Assembly: GCA_009885185.1 (NCBI GenBank) | Contig: VFLF01000308.1 | Span: forward strand, 1-8,760 | Length of the DNA: 8,760 nt | Source of the DNA: Nitrosomonadales bacterium | GTDB taxonomy: Bacteria > Pseudomonadota > Gammaproteobacteria > Burkholderiales > SG8-41 | Reading direction: 5' to 3' | Part shown: positions 6,165-8,760 of the stretch, piece by piece | Layout: each line of letters begins with the position of its first letter | How positions within the stretch are numbered: position 1 is the stretch's first letter | Made by a program: the position numbers and the translations under genes | The notes under the pieces: model-generated | The model's input: the letters and a program-made list of their open reading frames with translations, nothing else | What the model was told of the DNA's origin: nothing | Database searches by the model: none

Positions 6165-6407
6165 ATGTCCGACGAAGACCTAAAAGCCGAACTCGAACGG
6201 TTACGCAATGAAAACGCCGCGCTGAAAAAAGGCGCGGCCACCGGCATATCCATGAAGGTCAGCGAGAAAGGCGCCCTGTCGATTTACGGCATGGGGCGCT
6301 TTCCGGTGACGCTGTATAAAGAGCAGTGGTTGAAGCTGATGGATATGTCCGCTGAAATCCGCGCTTTTATCGCGGCGAATGATGAGAAGTTAAAGACCAA
6401 GGGTTGA
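6165..6407 (+). CDS. Conserved 80-residue protein with N-terminal coiled coil, function unknown
   Basis: A strong AGGAGA (6155-6160) lies 4 nt before the ATG. Residues 4-22 (EDLKAELERLRNENAALKK) form a heptad-patterned, leucine-zipper-like coiled coil. A short compact region follows, VSEKGALSIYGMGRFPVTLYKEQWLKLMD (about 31-59), that I recognise as recurring in small uncharacterised proteins of several proteobacterial groups, and then a C-terminal helix (EIRAFIAANDEKLK). There is no signal peptide, membrane segment or catalytic motif. A dimeric cytoplasmic protein is likely. It has its own ribosome site and lies 99 bp behind the Bug receptor, so it may be transcribed separately. It converges with the LysR gene 28 bp downstream. 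I cannot assign a function. Confidence 0.85.
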   Translation: MSDEDLKAELERLRNENAALKKGAATGISMKVSEKGALSIYGMGRFPVTLYKEQWLKLMDMSAEIRAFIAANDEKLKTKG

Positions 6408-6413
6408 TCGTAT

Positions 6414-6435
6414 TCCGCGGGGCGACCCTCGCGGA
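6414..6435. terminator. GC-rich hairpin between convergent genes, possible bidirectional terminator
   Basis: TCCGCG-GGG-CGA-CCC-T-CGCGGA forms a 9-bp stem with one bulged T and a 3-nt loop. It fills the gap between the stop of the 80-residue gene (6407) and the stop of the LysR gene (6436-6438). Neither side has a clear T-tract, so it may act as an mRNA 3'-end stem rather than a full intrinsic terminator. Confidence 0.45.
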
Positions 6436-7389
6436 TCAGGCGTCTGTCGCCATCGTCTTCGCCACTTCCCGCGCGGTCTCGATGAAAATTTTTGCCGCCG
6501 GACTGAGCGTGCGATTCCTGAGCGTGAGGAGCGCCACGGGTAACCTGAGCGCCAGATTCACCGGTAGCTCCTTGATGGGCTTTCCCGCGGCGCCGTAGCG
6601 GTAAACGGTACCCGGTATGCAAGAAATGTAGTCACCCGATGCCAACAAGGCGAGACGCAAATTAAATGATGTAGTGTACATGGCCACCCGCGGCAGCCGC
6701 CCGGTCTTGGCCAATATGGTTTCGGATATTCGCGCCTGCGTGGCGTTACCCGGCTCGCCATAAAGCCATCCTTCGTCCATCAAGTCCGCTAGTGCAACCT
6801 TGCGCCGGCGCGCCCAAGGGCTTTGTGCGTCGGTGACCACGGTAAACGCGTTTTCAAACAGGGTTTCCGAATGAAGTTCGTCATCCCCTTGCGCCAGCGT
6901 AGATCTGCCGATCAACAAATCCAGTTTGCGTTCTCTCAGGTGGTGAACAATCTCTGAAGGGTTTACCTCTGTCGCATGCACGATGATCTTCGGGTGCCGT
7001 TTCGCAAGCCGCTGAATCACGGCGGGCAAAAATCCATGCAAAAGCGCTTCCGTGCATCCCATCCACACGTCACCTGCACCGGATGTTGCATGGAATTCAA
7101 TGTCGCGCATGCCCTGCTTTAACGCATCGAAAGCTTCGGCGCCGCGCTGGAGCAGAATTTCGCCGAAGACCGTCGGCACGACCCCTTGCGTGCTGCGTTC
7201 AAACAGCCGCACGCCCACGGCATCCTCAAGATCGGCGATGGCCTATGATACCGTGGGCTGGGTGGTCGCTAGATGCGTCGCCGCCTTGGCCATGCTGCCG
7301 TGCTGCGCGACACTCGCCAGGATTTGCAGATCGCGCAGCTTGAGGCGGCGGCCGATGTGGTTGTCGGTGTCTTTGGCATTCTGGGGCAT
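6436..7389 (-). pseudogene. LysR-type transcriptional regulator interrupted by TAG at codon 49
   Basis: From the ATG at 7389, preceded by a good AGGAGA (7400-7395), the frame encodes a normal 317-residue LysR regulator apart from a TAG at 7245-7243. The N-terminus MPQNAKDTDNHIGRRLKLRD leads into a typical helix-turn-helix, LQILASVAQHGSMAKAATHL, then ATTQPTVS, the stop, and AIADLEDAVGVRLFERS. The lost residue sits in the recognition-helix region, where relatives usually have Lys, Arg or Gln; CAG to TAG is one transition. No frameshift is seen, and the effector domain (about 95-300) is intact to the TGA at 6438. A fragment starting at the GTG at 7218 would lack most of the DNA-binding domain. 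The gene is divergent from the second Bug receptor, the usual place for its regulator. The stop may be a real inactivation, a sequencing error or, less likely, a readthrough site. Confidence 0.88.
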
Positions 7390-7414
7390 AGCGATCTCCT
7401 ATAGCGGTATGGCT

Positions 7415-7420
7415 TTTATA
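7415..7420 (-). promoter_or_regulatory. Possible -10 element of the LysR gene
   Basis: TATAAA on the minus strand (7420-7415), within GCTATAAAAGCC, lies 25 nt upstream of the LysR ATG. The GCTATAA core is shared with the other two minus-strand promoter candidates of the window, but the preceding bases are not. No convincing -35 is seen. Confidence 0.3.
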
Positions 7421-7422
7421 GC

Positions 7423-7483
7423 CCTATTAGAAAATAGGTTGTTCCCAACGCGACTACCGGCTGTCATAGTTCATGCACGTGCA
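7423..7483. promoter_or_regulatory. Candidate operator region between the LysR and Bug genes
   Basis: Two perfect palindromes lie in the 156-bp divergent gap: CCTATT-AGAA-AATAGG (7423-7438) and TGCACGTGCA (7474-7483). ATAG/CTAT tetramers also recur at 7401, 7418, 7424 and 7434. LysR regulators normally bind imperfect dyads in such gaps. The first palindrome has T-N10-A symmetry rather than the usual T-N11-A, so the assignment is tentative. It directly abuts the candidate -10 of the LysR gene, as expected for autorepression. Confidence 0.35.
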
Positions 7484-7545
7484 GCAGAACAAGATTTTAC
7501 GCGTGTTTTTCCACGAACCTTGCCAATGCCATTATGAGGATGCAC

Positions 7546-8580
7546 ATGAACAACAATGCTTGTGGTAAAGCTTGTAGTAAGCGTCGAATTTCCCCGGCCC
7601 CATTTCAGCGGGCTTCATTACTTTTGAGTTCGATTGCGATAACCATCGGCTGCGCGGGTGCGCAGGCCGCTTCGACAGGCTCAGGACAGGCCTGGCCAAC
7701 CAAACCCGTCAGGGTGGTGGTTACCGCCGCGGGTGGCATCCCCGATTTGCTCGCGCGTGCCATTGGCGAAAAGTTGACGCAATACAACGGCCAGACGTTC
7801 TTGATCGACAACCGGCCCGGCGCTGCCGGCAATCTGGGCGCGGGCATCGTCGCCCGCGCCAATCCCGATGGTTACCACGTGTTGTTTACGCCCGGTAGCG
7901 TATTGACGATGAACCCGAGCCTCTATAAAGAGATGCCGTTCGACGCGCAATCCTATGCGCCGGTGTCGTTGCTTGCGGACATGGCGGTGTTACTGGTCGT
8001 GCATGCAAAGAATCCCGCAAAAAATCTCGGCGAGTTCATTGCAGCGGCCAAGCGTGAGCCGGGGAAGATGAATTTTTCTTCGCCCGGTGCGGGCAGTTCG
8101 CTGCATCTGACGACCGAACTGTTCCAGCGCGTTGCAGGCGTCACCGTTCAACACATTGCTTACAAAGGCCCCGAGTTTGTGATTGCGGTAATGTCGGGGC
8201 AGGCCACCGGCATGTTCGCGAACCCGCCGGCCGTGGTACCGCAGATCAAAGCCGGCACATTACGGGCGCTGGCGGTCGCGGGCGCCAAACGCCTGCCGCA
8301 GTTGCCCGATGTGCCAACGATTGCCGAGGCTGGGCTGGCCGGCCTGGATGTTTCGTCCTGGTTCGGGGCCGTGGTTCCCGCCAGGACGCCGCGCCAGTTG
8401 GTTACGCAGTTGAGCACGCAGATTGCAAAGGCGCTGCGCGAGCCGGACGTGCAGCAGCGGTTGGTTGACCTTGGTGTGCGCCCGATAGGCAGCAATCCCG
8501 AAGAATTCGCCGAGTTCCTGAAAAAAGACAGAGCCAAGTGGGACGGTGTGATTCGTGCCGCGAACATACGGCTTGATTGA
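7546..8580 (+). CDS. Bug/TctC-family periplasmic solute-binding receptor (second copy)
   Basis: 344 residues from the third of three nearby in-frame ATGs (7534, 7540, 7546). I chose 7546 because GAGGA (7536-7540) lies 5 nt upstream, while no ribosome site precedes the others. The signal peptide has a basic n-region (KRR, 12-14), hydrophobic ASLLLSSIAITIGCAG (23-38) and an AQA site (39-41). The mature protein shows Bug signatures: AAGGIPDLLARAIG, DNRPGAAGNLGAGIVARANPDGYHVLF (88-114), SSPGAGSSLHLTTELF and IAYKGPEFVIAVMSGQ. It probably binds an organic acid in the periplasm. Its paralogue at 5040 shares the same odd SGQAWP-x-KP junction after the signal peptide. No TctA/TctB genes follow; instead a VOC-fold gene begins 36 bp downstream, suggesting co-transcription and a catabolic role. 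It is divergent from the broken LysR gene, its likely original regulator. Ligand unknown. Confidence 0.92.
   Translation: MNNNACGKACSKRRISPAPFQRASLLLSSIAITIGCAGAQAASTGSGQAWPTKPVRVVVTAAGGIPDLLARAIGEKLTQYNGQTFLIDNRPGAAGNLGAGIVARANPDGYHVLFTPGSVLTMNPSLYKEMPFDAQSYAPVSLLADMAVLLVVHAKNPAKNLGEFIAAAKREPGKMNFSSPGAGSSLHLTTELFQRVAGVTVQHIAYKGPEFVIAVMSGQATGMFANPPAVVPQIKAGTLRALAVAGAKRLPQLPDVPTIAEAGLAGLDVSSWFGAVVPARTPRQLVTQLSTQIAKALREPDVQQRLVDLGVRPIGSNPEEFAEFLKKDRAKWDGVIRAANIRLD
7670..7691 (+). repeat. Dispersed-repeat-like sequence translated inside the second Bug receptor
   Basis: TTCGACAGGCTCAGGACAGG (7671-7690) matches, as far as I remember, a very common intergenic repeat whose other strand reads CCTGAGCCTGTCGAA. 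Here it lies within the coding sequence in frame, and encodes STGSGQA just after the AQA signal-peptidase site. A relative is seen at 5121-5167. Confidence 0.6.
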
Positions 8581-8616
8581 CGCTATCTGATATCCACTGC
8601 CCGAGGAAGATTCATC

Positions 8617-8760
8617 ATGACCGTCGATATCGAAAAATTACGCGCCGCGATTCCCCATACGCAGCCCCCATTCGCGCTCAAAAAGCTCGGCCATGTGGTG
8701 ATCAAGGTCACCGATTTGCAACGATCACTGGCGTTCTACGCGGGCGTGCTCGGCTTCAAG
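8617..8760 (+). CDS. VOC-family protein (glyoxalase/extradiol dioxygenase fold), 5' part, runs off right edge
   Basis: The ATG at 8617 follows a good GAGGA (8603-8607) by 9 nt, and 48 codons are open to the window edge. After a 20-residue lead (MTVDIEKLRAAIPHTQPPFA) comes KKLGHVVIKVTDLQRSLAFYAGVLGFK (22-48), the typical first beta-alpha unit of the vicinal-oxygen-chelate fold. His26 is in the usual first metal-ligand position. Members include glyoxalase I, ring-cleaving extradiol dioxygenases, methylmalonyl-CoA epimerase and resistance proteins; the visible part cannot tell them apart. The gene follows the Bug receptor by 36 bp in the same direction, so both are probably on one transcript, and a catabolic enzyme acting on the imported compound is the simplest idea. 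Confidence 0.82.
   Translation, partial: MTVDIEKLRAAIPHTQPPFALKKLGHVVIKVTDLQRSLAFYAGVLGFK

Noticed and set aside
6436..7218. Functional short LysR-like protein starting at the GTG at 7218
   Set aside because: It would lack most of the DNA-binding domain and has no ribosome site, whereas the upstream ATG at 7389 has a strong one and the intervening codons encode a perfect family N-terminus.
7534..7545. Start of the second Bug receptor at the ATG at 7534 or 7540
   Set aside because: No ribosome site precedes either; GAGGA is correctly placed only for the ATG at 7546. The difference is at most four residues.
7636..7662. Lipoprotein signal (Cys in ITIGC) in the second Bug receptor
   Set aside because: The -3 position is Thr rather than Leu/Val/Ile, and a standard AQA signal-peptidase I site follows directly, as in the paralogue.
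1..8760. RNA genes, CRISPR arrays, insertion sequences, prophage or defence genes
   Set aside because: No tRNA-like cloverleaf, regularly spaced repeats, transposase, integrase or known defence domain was seen on either strand.

Overview
The window looks like accessory catabolic chromosome from a GC-rich proteobacterium, most likely a betaproteobacterium of the Burkholderiales type. The main reason is two orphan Bug/TctC periplasmic solute receptors without their TctA/TctB membrane partners, a gene family greatly expanded in that order. They sit with a fused NDP-forming acyl-CoA synthetase, an acyl-CoA carboxyltransferase and an arylmalonate-decarboxylase-like protein. The taxonomic guess rests on gene content and protein style only.

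Layout, left to right. (1) 1-532, minus: 5' part of an AMDase/Asp-Glu-racemase-superfamily enzyme that runs off the left edge. (2) 691-1104, plus: a small stand-alone FHA-domain protein lying between metabolic genes. (3) 1138-3264 and 3360-4919, minus: a probable two-gene operon in which the carboxyltransferase is transcribed first and the acyl-CoA synthetase second. (4) 5040-6065, plus: first Bug receptor, divergent from that operon and apparently starting with TTG. (5) 6165-6407, plus: an 80-residue conserved small protein with a coiled-coil N-terminus. (6) 6436-7389, minus: a LysR-type regulator with an in-frame TAG at codon 49. (7) 7546-8580, plus: second Bug receptor, divergent from the LysR gene and followed after 36 bp by (8) 8617 to the edge, the start of a VOC-fold (glyoxalase/extradiol-dioxygenase type) gene.

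A plausible reading is a set of functions for capturing organic acids in the periplasm (Bug receptors), activating them as CoA thioesters (acyl-CoA synthetase), carboxylating or decarboxylating them (carboxyltransferase, AMDase-like protein) and processing a product (VOC protein), once controlled by the LysR gene. The families are clear. The shared pathway and its substrate are inference.

The most interesting signals are at small scale: the nonsense codon inside the LysR helix-turn-helix; a dispersed-repeat-like sequence translated in frame at the signal-peptide/mature junction of both Bug receptors; a 24-bp near-identical direct repeat flanking the two-gene operon; and a shared extended -10-like motif upstream of two minus-strand genes. 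I found no RNA gene, CRISPR array, insertion sequence or phage gene, and no clear new defence or mobile system.
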